A stretch of DNA of 64,000 nucleotides. It comes from Fibrobacter sp. Lineage in GTDB: Bacteria > Fibrobacterota > Fibrobacteria > Fibrobacterales > Fibrobacteraceae. Numbering within the stretch: the first letter of the stretch is position 1; every line of letters starts with the position of its first letter. A model generated the notes under the pieces. That model ran no database searches and was not told the origin of the DNA. It worked only from the letters and a program-made list of their open reading frames with translations. The position numbers and the translations under genes are program-made. The DNA lies in assembly GCA_017642335.1 (NCBI GenBank), contig JAGCPF010000071.1, positions 1-64,000 of the forward strand, given 5' to 3'. Shown here one piece after another: positions 36,452 through 44,312 of the stretch.

Positions 36452-36646
36452 CTACAGAATATCCGCCGGTTTTTCCATCACGTCTTGCGTGCCGATCCAG
36501 TCGACAGACTTGTCGTCGCTTACGCGGATGTTGTTGACGATGGCGAGAACGATGCAGAAGACGGCAATGCCAAGGAGCACGATCCAGTTCAATGATTTAA
36601 GATAATCGAGAGTGTGTTTATAAAATTTCTGAACGAGTTCTTTCAT
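36452..36646 (-). CDS. Small single-pass membrane protein
   Basis: A 64-residue protein starting MKELVQKFYKHTLDYLK, one transmembrane helix (about residues 20-38, WIVLLGIAVFCIVLAIV) and a hydrophilic tail. A TATATT box ends 7 nt before the ATG and no ribosome site is seen, suggesting a leaderless mRNA heading the pair with the MauE-like gene. Family and function unknown. Confidence 0.65.
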   Translation of the reverse strand: MKELVQKFYKHTLDYLKSLNWIVLLGIAVFCIVLAIVNNIRVSDDKSVDWIGTQDVMEKPADIL

Positions 36647-36723
36647 GTTGTTCAATATACAAAAAAACAGGGCCCGCCAAGGCAGGTCCTGTTGAATCAA
36701 AATGTTTTTTACGCTATGAGTTA

Positions 36724-38796
36724 TTAGTGGACTCCGTTGCCGTCGGCCACGTCGCAGGTCACGGGCTTGCCGTTCACTTCGAGGGCGAGGGCATCGCAGA
36801 ATACCGCGCCGCCCTTGACGGAAAGCGCAATCTTCTCGAAATCCTTCACCTTGAGTTCGCGGGGTTCGCTCGGGGCGACTCCCTTGAACAGGGCACGGTC
36901 ACCGGGCTTCGCATCGTCGGGGACGCTCACGAGCTTGCAGGTGTGCGCTTCGGCGTCGAGGTCGCCCGCAAAGAGCATGCCCTGGCTTATGATGCCGCGC
37001 AGTGCGCTCGGCTTGAGGTTTGCGAACAAGAGAATTTTGCGGTCCTGGAGTTCTTCGGCCTTGTAGCTGTTCTTGAGGCCGCTGCAGATGGTGCGGAGTT
37101 CGCCTTCGCCGGCATCGATCTTGAGCACGTAGAGGCTCGTGGCATCCGGGTGGTCGGCCACTTCCTTAATCTGGGCCACGCGCATGTCCATGGCGGCGGG
37201 CACGTCGGCTGCCGTCAGGGGCTTGTTCTGCTTGGGCTTTTGCTGCTGCGGCTGTTGCTTCACTTCTTCTTCGATGCGCGGGAAGAGCGGCTTGCCTTCG
37301 CCGAACACTTCTCCACCCTTCAAGATTCCCCAAACAAGGTCGTTCTGGTCGGTGAACTTGCTGCCGAGCATGGCGAGACCTTCCTTGGACTTGGTCGGGA
37401 TGACCGGCCAGAGCAGGCACAGCGAGAGGCGCACGGCTTCGGCAGAGACGAAGAGCACGGTCGCGAGTTCGTCCTTCAAGGCGGGATCCTTCGCGAGTTT
37501 CCACGGGGCCTTGACTTCGAGGTAGCGGTTCACGCTGCGCACGAGCGTCATGATTTCGTCGATGACCTGCGAGAGCTTGACTTGCGGCACCCATTCCATG
37601 ACGTTCGTAATGACGCGCTTGGCAATCGTGATGACTTCGTTTGCGGCGTCATCCAGCGGGGCGGCAATAGCGGGGAGCTTGCCTTCGAAGTTGTTGAGCA
37701 CCAGGCGGTGTACGCGGTTCAGCACGTTGCCGAGGTCGTTCGCAAGGTCGCTGTTGATGCGGCGGACAAAACCTTCGTGCGTGAAGTTTGCATCCTGGCC
37801 AACGACCATCGCCGAGGCGAGGAAGTAGCGGAATGCATCCACACCGTACTTTTCCATGTAATCCATCGGGTTCACCACGTTGCCTGCGGACTTGCTCATC
37901 TTGTCGCCGCCGTTCACGAGCCACCAGCCGTGGGCGAGGATGTGCTGCGGGAGCGGGATGTCGAGAGCCATGAGCATCGTCGGCCAGTAAACGCTGTGCG
38001 TCGTGAGAATGTCTTTGCCGATGAGGTGGTAGGTGGCGGGCCAGATCGGCGTGCCGTCCTTGTAAGTCTTGTGGAAAGCGGTCGAGGCGCTCACGTAGTT
38101 GAGCAGAGCGTCGAACCACACGTAGGTCACGTAGTCCTGATCGAACGGCAGCGGGATACCCCAGCTGAGGCGTGCCTTCGGGCGGCTGATGCAGAGGTCG
38201 TTCAGCGGTTGGCGCAGGAACCCGCGGATTTCGTTCCAGCGGTAGTCCGGCACAATCCAGTCCTTGTGGCTTTCCAAAAAGTCAATGAGCTTTTGCTGGT
38301 AAGAACCCATCTTGAAGAAGTAGTTCTTCTCCTTGAGCCATTCCACCGGGCGGTGGCTGATGGGGTCGCACTTGTTCTCGTCGAGTTCGTCTTCGCCGAA
38401 GAAGCGTTCCTCACCGACGGAGTACCAGCCTTCGTATTCCTTGGAATAAATTTCGCCCTTGTCCCAGAGTTTCTGGAGGCATTCCTGCACGTAGGCCTTG
38501 TGCTGCGGCATCGTGGTACGGATAAAGAAGTCGTTCTCGATATCCATTTTTTTCCACAGGTCCTCGAAACGGTGGTAGTATTCGTCCACGTGCTCCTGCG
38601 GGGAGACTTCGCGCTTGGCGGCGGCGCGCTGTACCTTCTGGCCGTGTTCATCCGTGCCGGTCAAAAAGAAGGTCTGGTAGCCGATAATCTTGTGGAAGCG
38701 GGTAAGGATGTCCGCGAGGACGGTGGTATAGGAGTGCCCGATATGCGGGGCGTCGTTAACATAGTAAATAGGCGTTGTGACGTAAAAATTCTTCAT
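36724..38796 (-). CDS. metG: Methionyl-tRNA synthetase
   Basis: A 690-residue class I synthetase charging tRNA-Met. It has the signatures APHIGH near residue 15 and KMSKS in GGDKMSKSAGNVV, an anticodon-binding helical domain, a Pro/Gln/Lys linker, and a C-terminal EMAPII-like tRNA-binding domain (MDMRVAQIKEVADHPDA onward). The zinc-knuckle region carries only one evident Cys (DELDENKCDP), so it may lack zinc. The start MKNFYVTTPIYYV was chosen by homology; TAAATT ends 7 nt before it with no ribosome site, and the longer frame would cover the hairpins upstream. Confidence 0.95.
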   Translation of the reverse strand: MKNFYVTTPIYYVNDAPHIGHSYTTVLADILTRFHKIIGYQTFFLTGTDEHGQKVQRAAAKREVSPQEHVDEYYHRFEDLWKKMDIENDFFIRTTMPQHKAYVQECLQKLWDKGEIYSKEYEGWYSVGEERFFGEDELDENKCDPISHRPVEWLKEKNYFFKMGSYQQKLIDFLESHKDWIVPDYRWNEIRGFLRQPLNDLCISRPKARLSWGIPLPFDQDYVTYVWFDALLNYVSASTAFHKTYKDGTPIWPATYHLIGKDILTTHSVYWPTMLMALDIPLPQHILAHGWWLVNGGDKMSKSAGNVVNPMDYMEKYGVDAFRYFLASAMVVGQDANFTHEGFVRRINSDLANDLGNVLNRVHRLVLNNFEGKLPAIAAPLDDAANEVITIAKRVITNVMEWVPQVKLSQVIDEIMTLVRSVNRYLEVKAPWKLAKDPALKDELATVLFVSAEAVRLSLCLLWPVIPTKSKEGLAMLGSKFTDQNDLVWGILKGGEVFGEGKPLFPRIEEEVKQQPQQQKPKQNKPLTAADVPAAMDMRVAQIKEVADHPDATSLYVLKIDAGEGELRTICSGLKNSYKAEELQDRKILLFANLKPSALRGIISQGMLFAGDLDAEAHTCKLVSVPDDAKPGDRALFKGVAPSEPRELKVKDFEKIALSVKGGAVFCDALALEVNGKPVTCDVADGNGVH

Positions 38797-38812
38797 GTGC
38801 CCAAATTTAGTA

Positions 38813-38948
38813 AAAGGCGAGAGCCGCGGCAAAGCGCTTGCGCTTTGCCATGGCCGAGCCGCACTAAATGCGTCCCGAAGGGACGCCATTCAGAAAAAAA
38901 GTGTTTTTTTGCGCCGGTACGAAAAAATCCAGAAATAGCTTTCTGGAT
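38813..38948. repeat. Hairpin cluster and orphan terminator upstream of metG
   Basis: Between metG and the divergent nitroreductase gene lie GGCAAAGCG/CGCTTTGCC (about 38829-38850), GCGTCCC/GGGACGC (about 38871-38887) and ATCCAGAA/TTCTGGAT (38927-38948) flanked by A and T runs, i.e. a bidirectional terminator with no gene pointing into it. 38949-39083 is AT-rich with a TATATT-like box before the nitroreductase. Confidence 0.6.
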
Positions 38949-39083
38949 TTTTGTTTGGAAGATAAATACGTAATTTAATATAAACTAAAATAATTTATTC
39001 TAACCATACAATTATTGTAAATTTTAATTATCATTGGCCAGAATGCTTGAAAATTGGTATATTTTTTCAAAAAAAGGCAATTT

Positions 39084-39605
39084 ATGCAGTTTATCGATTT
39101 AGCAAGATCCCGTTACAGCTGCCGAGCATTCTCGGAAAAGCCTGTTGAAACCGAAAAACTAGACCTCATTTTGGAGGCTGGCCGCCTGGCACCGACGGCT
39201 ACCAATGCGCAACCGGTCCGGGTCCTAGTGCTGAAGTCCGAGGCTGCCCTAACCAAGATGCGTGGACTTACCCGCATGACCTACAACGCTCCCGTGGTCC
39301 TGGTGGTCCTATATGATACGGATGTCAGCTGGAAGGCCTCCAACTACAATGACCCGTTCGATGCCGGTGACATGGATGCAAGCATCGTGGCAACCCACCT
39401 GATGCTGGCTGCGAAGTCCGTTGGCCTCGAGAGCCTCTGGGCCCGCGCGTTCAATGCCGCCGAGGTGGCGAAGGCCTTTGATTTGCCCGAAAACGTCCAT
39501 GTGGCATGCATCGTTGACATTGGGTACGCCGACCAGGAGAAGGGAGGACCGAGCCCGAGGCATGCCGCCCGCAAGGATATGGCGGATTTTGCCAAGGAAA
39601 TATAG
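39084..39605 (+). CDS. Nitroreductase-family protein
   Basis: A 173-residue FMN flavoprotein of the nitroreductase fold. It opens MQFIDLARSRYSCRAFSEKP, the FMN-binding R-x-S/Y-C-R-x-F pattern, followed by GRLAPTATNAQPVRVLVL and the later IVATHLMLAAKSVGLESLW. Substrate unknown; relatives reduce nitro compounds, quinones or act in anaerobic metabolism. The start follows AAAAGG by 5-6 nt. It is monocistronic and ends at a GC-rich terminator (39606-39634). Confidence 0.85.
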   Translation: MQFIDLARSRYSCRAFSEKPVETEKLDLILEAGRLAPTATNAQPVRVLVLKSEAALTKMRGLTRMTYNAPVVLVVLYDTDVSWKASNYNDPFDAGDMDASIVATHLMLAAKSVGLESLWARAFNAAEVAKAFDLPENVHVACIVDIGYADQEKGGPSPRHAARKDMADFAKEI

Positions 39606-39634
39606 CGGGGGGCCTTTTCCGGGCCCCTTTATTG
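39606..39634 (+). terminator. Terminator after the nitroreductase gene
   Basis: GGGGCC and GGCCCC form a GC stem around TTTTCCG, followed by TTTATTG, immediately after the stop codon. Confidence 0.75.
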
Positions 39635-39678
39635 CAATTTTTTAGCAAATCTGTCCACCGTTTTTCCCCTAAATATTC

Positions 39679-39884
39679 TAAATTTGCCCCCGTGACTGTT
39701 CGATTCATTGCCAAGGCGTGAATCACCCCACCCGCTCCCACGGGAGCATCCACATATAGCCGTCAAGTCTCCTAGGAGGCGCTAGTAAGATGGCTCCCAA
39801 TATCAACACACATACAGTCACCCCGCTTGCAGGTTATTTTCCAGCCTGCCTGCGTGGCTAACCCTTACTTTATGAGGTGCCCAG
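39679..39884 (+). promoter_or_regulatory. Promoter and long structured leader of the Arg-rich membrane protein gene
   Basis: TAAATT (39679-39684) predicts a start near 39691 and a leader of about 190 nt. It contains hairpins GATTCA/TGAATC (39702-39724), GCTCC/GGAGC (39734-39747), palindrome CTCCTAGGAG (39769-39778) and GCAGG/CCTGC (39829-39849), and ends with a GAGGTG ribosome site. No ORF or tRNA is evident in it. No known riboswitch class was recognised. Confidence 0.5.
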
Positions 39885-40499
39885 ATGGAAATAATCACTC
39901 TCGCATGCACGCTCGTCGTAGTTGTGCTTTGCATTGTTATCCTTGCTAAGGTTAACAAGCTTCTCACGATGCTTCGTACTCCGATTTTCAAGAAGCTCAC
40001 CCCGGACATGAACCTGAAGCCGGCCTCTCGTCGCCCGATTAGTGCTCAGGAAATGGCCCAGCGCGGTGAACGCAACAACAGGGAAAATCGTGGTGGCAAG
40101 GATCGTCCTAACAAGGACAATCGCGAAAATCGCGGTCAGAACAACCAGGCCCAGTCTGGTCGTGACCGTAACGAACAACGTCAGGATCGTGGCCCGCGCC
40201 GTGAACGTCGCGAAGGTCGTCCTCGTCGTGAAGCTAGCGCTGTGGCTCCGGCCGAACAGGCTGCACCTGCTGCCGAAGCTCCGGCTCCTGCTGCTGAGGT
40301 CCAGACCGAACGCCGTCCGCTCGCTCCGCGCATCCCGGTTGAAACTCCGGCCGCTCCGGTCGCCGAAGTCGCTCCGGTTGCCGCCGCCGTGGAAACTCCG
40401 GTTGAAGCTGTGGAAACTACTTTTGATCCGACGAAGGTCCGCTACGGCCGCCGCAACGTGATCAAGAAGGCTCCTGAACTTTCCGACGAAGAAGCCTAA
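39885..40499 (+). CDS. Membrane-anchored Arg/Asn-rich low-complexity protein
   Basis: A 204-residue protein with one N-terminal transmembrane helix (about residues 3-21), then a basic RG/RN-rich stretch (about residues 55-120: NRENRGGKDRPNKDNRENRG, RRERREGRPRRE), an Ala/Pro/Glu-rich linker and a short conserved-looking tail KVRYGRRNVIKKAPELSDEE. No family recognised. The basic tract resembles RNA-binding regions, and the tail may be a docking peptide. It is behind a long structured leader and ends at a strong terminator, so it is a single-gene unit. Confidence 0.65.
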   Translation: MEIITLACTLVVVVLCIVILAKVNKLLTMLRTPIFKKLTPDMNLKPASRRPISAQEMAQRGERNNRENRGGKDRPNKDNRENRGQNNQAQSGRDRNEQRQDRGPRRERREGRPRREASAVAPAEQAAPAAEAPAPAAEVQTERRPLAPRIPVETPAAPVAEVAPVAAAVETPVEAVETTFDPTKVRYGRRNVIKKAPELSDEEA

Positions 40500-40530
40500 T
40501 CGGCCGATTCGGGAAATCCAAGCGAAATTG

Positions 40531-40558
40531 ACCCAGCCCGAAAGGGCTGGGTCTTTTG
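40531..40558 (+). terminator. Terminator
   Basis: ACCCAGCCC and GGGCTGGGT (40531-40552) form a 9-bp stem with a GAAA tetraloop, followed by CTTTTG. Confidence 0.88.
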
Positions 40559-40584
40559 TATACGGGCCAAGTTTTTCAGATTGA

Positions 40585-41484
40585 TTACTTGGTGAATTCC
40601 TGAACTTCTTGAGTGCTTATGTTGATTGCATTCGCATAGACGACCGAGACGATTTGGATGGATGGGCTCGGGGTCTTGCTTATCACGCTGCGCAATGCCT
40701 TGGCTCCCATTTCAAACGTGTTGGGAATGGCAGAGAACTGGATGGAGCCGTCCTTGATGCCGCTCAGGATGGGGTCGTTCATGTCGACTGTGTAGACGTT
40801 CTTGCCCTTGAGCAGGCCCATGGTCTTTTCGTTGACGAATGAACCCGTGGCAAATGCAACTGCGTATTCTTTGTTTTTGTGCCGTTGCGTGTAGAGCACG
40901 AGGCTGTCCATCGCTTCGGAAGCGTCTTTCACGATGATGACGTCAACGTTTTCCTTGCCCAAGGTTTTCTGGATGGCCATGCTTCTGTCGTACGAGCCGC
41001 CGATGGGGTAGCAGAGCGTGACTACCTTCTTTTCTTTAATTTTTTCGCTGATTTCGCGGCCGACCTTGTCGTTGTCGGCAACCACCGTTGAACTCACCGT
41101 TGTCTGGAGCGGGCTGTTCTCGTGCAATTTCTGGTCCACGACGACAATGGGAACTTTCGTACCCGTAAGGACGATCATGTTCTCGATGGCCTTGTCGCTG
41201 GGCATCATGATGATGCCTTTCAGGTTCGGAATGTCAGAAATGCCGCTGAGGGTCTTGAGTACGGATGTGTTGACCGTGTCTGCATCGCGGTAGACGGTCA
41301 TTATCTTGTAATTTTCCTGGTCGCCGACTTCCTTTGCCCCACGATAGATTTGGTCCCAGTATGGAATCTTGCTACCGAGCAACATCAGAATAGTTCCATT
41401 GTTTTTAGAAACATCACTTTGGGAGCATGACGTGAGGAACGCCATACCTAACGAAGCGAAGAGGAGACTAAAAGAATATTTCAT
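40585..41484 (-). CDS. Periplasmic sugar-binding-type lipoprotein
   Basis: A 299-residue lipoprotein (lipobox FLTSC near residue 20) of the type 1 periplasmic binding fold used by ribose/galactose receptors: ILMLLGSKIPYWDQIYRGA at the start, PNLKGIIMMPSDKAI, then VPIVVVDQKL, VVADNDKVGREISEKI and YTVDMNDPILSGIKDGSI. No transporter genes are adjacent, so it may deliver ligand to a distant ABC system or act as a sensor input. Ligand unknown. Divergent or convergent neighbours suggest a monocistronic gene. Confidence 0.8.
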   Translation of the reverse strand: MKYSFSLLFASLGMAFLTSCSQSDVSKNNGTILMLLGSKIPYWDQIYRGAKEVGDQENYKIMTVYRDADTVNTSVLKTLSGISDIPNLKGIIMMPSDKAIENMIVLTGTKVPIVVVDQKLHENSPLQTTVSSTVVADNDKVGREISEKIKEKKVVTLCYPIGGSYDRSMAIQKTLGKENVDVIIVKDASEAMDSLVLYTQRHKNKEYAVAFATGSFVNEKTMGLLKGKNVYTVDMNDPILSGIKDGSIQFSAIPNTFEMGAKALRSVISKTPSPSIQIVSVVYANAINISTQEVQEFTK

Positions 41485-41539
41485 ACCGTAATTGGAAAAA
41501 TAAAAACTTTTTTCTCATTTTTAAATGGAAAATAGCCTT

Positions 41540-42229
41540 TTAAAACTCCACTAGCCCCTTTTCGGCGTCCGCCAGGATGACCTTTGTGACCAAGCCCACA
41601 AAAAGACCATGCCCGACAATGCCCACAATGTGCTCTAAATCACGTGCGAGTTTGTCTGGATCCTCGATGATTCCGAATTTTGCGTCGGCGATCAGGTTGC
41701 CCGAGTCGCTGATGACCGGTCCGTCTTTGCCCGGAGCGCCCATACGCACCTTGAGGTCGCCGCCCAGTTTTTTCACGCGTTCGGTCACTACGGCGATGGC
41801 TCCTGGGATGATTTCGAGTGGCACGGCGAACTTTTCGCCAAGTTTGTTCACCTTCTTGCCCGAATCGGCGATAATCACGTAGTTGTCCGTCATCGAGGCG
41901 ACAATCTTTTCGAGCAGGTGGGCGGCACCGCGGCCCTTGATGAGGTTCTTGTTGTCGTCGATTTCGTCTGCGCCGTCGATAACCATGTCGAGGTGGCTGA
42001 CTTCACCCATTTCCTTGAGGGGAATGCCGAGGCTGCGGCACTGCAGTGTGGTGCTCCAACTCGTGCTAACGCCCGTGACGGAGAGACCTTCGGTCTTGAT
42101 GCGCTCGGCAAGGCGGTTTACCATGTGTGCTGCCGTACTGCCCGTACCGAGCCCCACGGTCATGCCGTCCTTGATCATGTCTGCTGCGCGGACACCTGCC
42201 GCCTTCTTGAGTTCATCCATTGTTGCCAT
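41540..42229 (-). CDS. rpiA: Ribose-5-phosphate isomerase A
   Basis: A 229-residue pentose-phosphate enzyme interconverting ribose 5-phosphate and ribulose 5-phosphate. It shows GLGTGSTAAHMV, VIDGADEIDDNKNLIKGRG and IADSGKKVNKLG, the substrate and catalytic regions (Asp/Glu/Lys). I chose the ATG at 42229, which shares a base with the upstream stop (TAATG) and lies 9 nt after AGGAG, over the ATG at 42238 that is too close to that site. It is coupled to the SlyD-like gene. Confidence 0.95.
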   Translation of the reverse strand: MATMDELKKAAGVRAADMIKDGMTVGLGTGSTAAHMVNRLAERIKTEGLSVTGVSTSWSTTLQCRSLGIPLKEMGEVSHLDMVIDGADEIDDNKNLIKGRGAAHLLEKIVASMTDNYVIIADSGKKVNKLGEKFAVPLEIIPGAIAVVTERVKKLGGDLKVRMGAPGKDGPVISDSGNLIADAKFGIIEDPDKLARDLEHIVGIVGHGLFVGLVTKVILADAEKGLVEF

Positions 42230-42846
42230 TAGCGCCATCTCCTGTTTTCGTTCTGGTCGTAGTCGTCATAGCGGCTATCATAGTTGTCGTCGTCAAATTC
42301 TTCGTCTTCGTCCGGGAAACCGGATTCGAGTTCGGTGTAGCTCGGTGACTCAATCGATACGACTTCCACTTCAAAGATAAGGTCCTTGCCTGCGAAGGGG
42401 TGGTTGCCGTCGACGAGGACCGTGTCGTTGTAGATTTCCTTGACGATATAGATGCCGTCGCATTCGTCATCGTCGTTCAAGTTTAGATCGTCGCAAAATT
42501 CATCGGCGGTGTCGGGAAGCTGAAATTCGTGGATGTCGTTGTCCTGGAACATCTCAAGTTCCATTCCGAGCCAAAGTTCGCCAACTTCGCGCAGTTCGTC
42601 CTTGGGTACTTGCAACACGAGGTCCTTGCGATATTCGCCGTAGCCCAACTTGCTGGGAATCTTTACAGAGAACTTTTCGCCGAGCCTGCGCCCGAAGAGT
42701 GCGCTTTCCAGGCCCGGGATGATATTGTTGTAGCCATGGATATAGACAAAGGGGTAGGTAGAGGGGACTTCTTCAAGAATTCGTCCGGAAGTTTCCCTGA
42801 GGACATACGCTATGCTCACCTTTGTCTTGTCTTGAACTATTTCCAT
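42229..42846 (-). CDS. SlyD-like FKBP-type peptidyl-prolyl isomerase
   Basis: A 205-residue cytoplasmic FKBP. It has the SlyD pattern: MEIVQDKTKVSIAYVLRETS, then YPFVYIHGYNNIIPGLESAL, an insert-in-flap domain, and VLVDGNHPFAGKDLIFEVEV, followed by an acidic tail rich in Asp, Tyr and Asn instead of the His-rich tail of E. coli SlyD. It likely works as a folding helper. The start is supported by TATATT ending 9 nt upstream and by homology. It is cotranscribed with rpiA. Confidence 0.88.
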   Translation of the reverse strand: MEIVQDKTKVSIAYVLRETSGRILEEVPSTYPFVYIHGYNNIIPGLESALFGRRLGEKFSVKIPSKLGYGEYRKDLVLQVPKDELREVGELWLGMELEMFQDNDIHEFQLPDTADEFCDDLNLNDDDECDGIYIVKEIYNDTVLVDGNHPFAGKDLIFEVEVVSIESPSYTELESGFPDEDEEFDDDNYDSRYDDYDQNENRRWR

Positions 42847-42873
42847 ACGGCTACAAATATAGATATTTATAAT

Positions 42874-42902
42874 CCCCAATCACTAACCACCAACCACTAA
42901 TC
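42874..42902. repeat. Degenerate word repeat (CACTAACCACC type)
   Basis: CCCC-AATCACTAACCACC-AACCACTAATCGC consists of near-repeats of a 7-nt word between the divergent slyD-like and phosphoesterase genes. The 16-mer AATCACTAACCACCAA (42878-42893) is repeated exactly at 53350-53365. Confidence 0.7.
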
Positions 42903-42924
42903 GCTATTTTACTACATTACGGCT

Positions 42925-43653
42925 ATGCTTTACGGAATATGTTCTGACATCCATTCCAACCTTGCCGCATTCGAGGCTGTGCTGCAGTCCATGGAGGACA
43001 ACCGCGTCGAAAGGACGGTTTGCCTGGGCGATTTGGTTGGGTATGGAGCCGACCCCAATGAATGTGTTGAATTGGCTAAAGTGAATATGGATGTTTGCTT
43101 AATTGGCAATCACGACAGCGTGGCTATCAAGCACGAGTCTAGCCTGGGATTCAATCCCTTTGCCAAGCAGGCCATCGAGTGGACGCAGCGGGCCCTTTCT
43201 GTGGATTCTGTCGCGTACATCCGCTCGTTGCCCTATATTCACGAAGAAAACGATATTTGCTTTGTGCATGCCTCGCCGTTGAGCCCGGCAGACTGGGTTT
43301 ACGTGACCGAACTGGAAGATGCGCTGGATGCGTTCGAGAATTTTTCTGGACGTTACTGCTTTGTCGGCCATACGCACAGTCCGATTATCGTGGCGAGCCG
43401 TTCGCTGGCGATTCCCAAGGTGCTTGACGAATACGAATACGTGATTGCCGATACCGAGCGCCTGTTGGTGAACGTGGGCAGTGTGGGCCAGCCCCGCGAC
43501 CGCGATCCGCGTGCCTGCTGGTGCCTGCTCGATACAGAGACCAAGTGCGTGCGCCTGATTCGCGTAGATTACGATATCGCCCGGACGCAAGAAAGCATGC
43601 GCAAAGCCGGAATGCCGAGTTTTTTGATAGATAGACTGAGTGTAGGAAGGTAA
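42925..43653 (+). CDS. Metallophosphoesterase, YfcE/MJ0936-like
   Basis: A 242-residue calcineurin-like phosphoesterase with the metal-binding series GICSDIHSN (start), CLGDLVGYGADP, LIGNHDS, and VHASP/FVGHTHSP, ending VNVGSVGQPRDRDPRA. These are the D-x-H, GD, GNHD and GH-x-H motifs of small bacterial phosphodiesterases; in this family members also act as 2',3'-cyclic phosphodiesterases or bis(nucleosyl) polyphosphatases. Substrate unknown. TACATT ends 6 nt before its ATG with no ribosome site. It is followed after 5 nt by rlmH. Confidence 0.9.
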   Translation: MLYGICSDIHSNLAAFEAVLQSMEDNRVERTVCLGDLVGYGADPNECVELAKVNMDVCLIGNHDSVAIKHESSLGFNPFAKQAIEWTQRALSVDSVAYIRSLPYIHEENDICFVHASPLSPADWVYVTELEDALDAFENFSGRYCFVGHTHSPIIVASRSLAIPKVLDEYEYVIADTERLLVNVGSVGQPRDRDPRACWCLLDTETKCVRLIRVDYDIARTQESMRKAGMPSFLIDRLSVGR

Positions 43654-43658
43654 AACCC

Positions 43659-44120
43659 GTGAAATGGGTTCTCGCAGTTTTTGGTAAGGCTGGCTCGCCA
43701 TTCATTGCGGACGAGGTGGAAAAGTATGTGAAGCGCCTGCGTGGCGGCATGTTCCCGCTCGAGGTCGTGGAACTCAAGGAATCGAAGCTCGATGATCGCG
43801 TGCAGTCGCTTGCTCAGGAGGCTGCGCTCTTCGAAAAGAAATTCCCCAAGTCGGAATACCGCCGCGTTATTTTGTCCGAAGAAGGCAAACTTATGGATAC
43901 GGTGAAGCTTTCCGATACCCTGCGCGACCGTTTTCCGGGAAATATCGTCTTTTTGATTGGGTCGGCTTACGGCATCGATGAAAACTTGAAAAAGACAGCG
44001 GATTTGCTTCTTTCGCTTTCGCCGCTCACATTTACGCACGATCATGCCCGCGTGCTTTTTGCCGAACAGCTCTACCGCGTGCAGATGGTCATGCAGAATC
44101 ATCCGTATCATCATAGATGA
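43659..44120 (+). CDS. rlmH: 23S rRNA pseudouridine-1915 N3-methyltransferase RlmH
   Basis: A 153-residue SPOUT-class methyltransferase acting on 23S rRNA helix 69. Seen: GTG start MKWVLAVFGKAG, VVELKESKLDDRVQSLAQEA, then the cofactor knot region IVFLIGSAYGIDENLKK and the C-terminal LTFTHDHARVLFAEQLYRV...NHPYHH, all typical of RlmH. Length matches the family. It starts 5 nt after the phosphoesterase gene and ends just before a repeat element. Confidence 0.95.
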   Translation: MKWVLAVFGKAGSPFIADEVEKYVKRLRGGMFPLEVVELKESKLDDRVQSLAQEAALFEKKFPKSEYRRVILSEEGKLMDTVKLSDTLRDRFPGNIVFLIGSAYGIDENLKKTADLLLSLSPLTFTHDHARVLFAEQLYRVQMVMQNHPYHHR

Positions 44121-44130
44121 AATTAAATAT

Positions 44131-44279
44131 GGGGACTAATCTTATAAGGGATTAGGATCTAGAGAATAGAGGTTAGTGAAAAGAATCACGCACTTCGTGC
44201 GTTAATGACAGACGGCGAAGCCGTGATATTTCTCCCTAGCCCCTAGATCCTAGCCTCTAGATTCTCATCCCTAGATTAT
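44131..44279. repeat. Word-repeat inverted element with GC hairpin core
   Basis: Left arm 44131-44177 and right arm 44231-44279 are built from degenerate words (GGATTAG, GATCTAGAG, GAGGTTAG versus CTAGCCCCTAGATCCTAGCCTCTAGA in inverse sense). Between them are CGCAC/GTGCG (44189-44201) and ACGGC/GCCGT (44212-44224), closed by ATCACG/CGTGAT. The core CGGCGAAGCCG recurs in the trpE-trpGD element. It fills the gap between rlmH and prfC. Confidence 0.7.
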
Positions 44280-44312
44280 ACCCCCTTCTCTCTATTTACT
44301 ATATTTGGCGCC

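Noticed and set aside
36727..38973. A 748-codon frame opposite metG
   Set aside because: Shadow of metG codon bias with no domain similarity.
39035..39050. TTGGCCAGAATGCTTG upstream of the nitroreductase as a sigma-54 promoter
   Set aside because: GG and GC are only 7 nt apart instead of 10, and a TATATT box and ribosome site lie nearer the gene.
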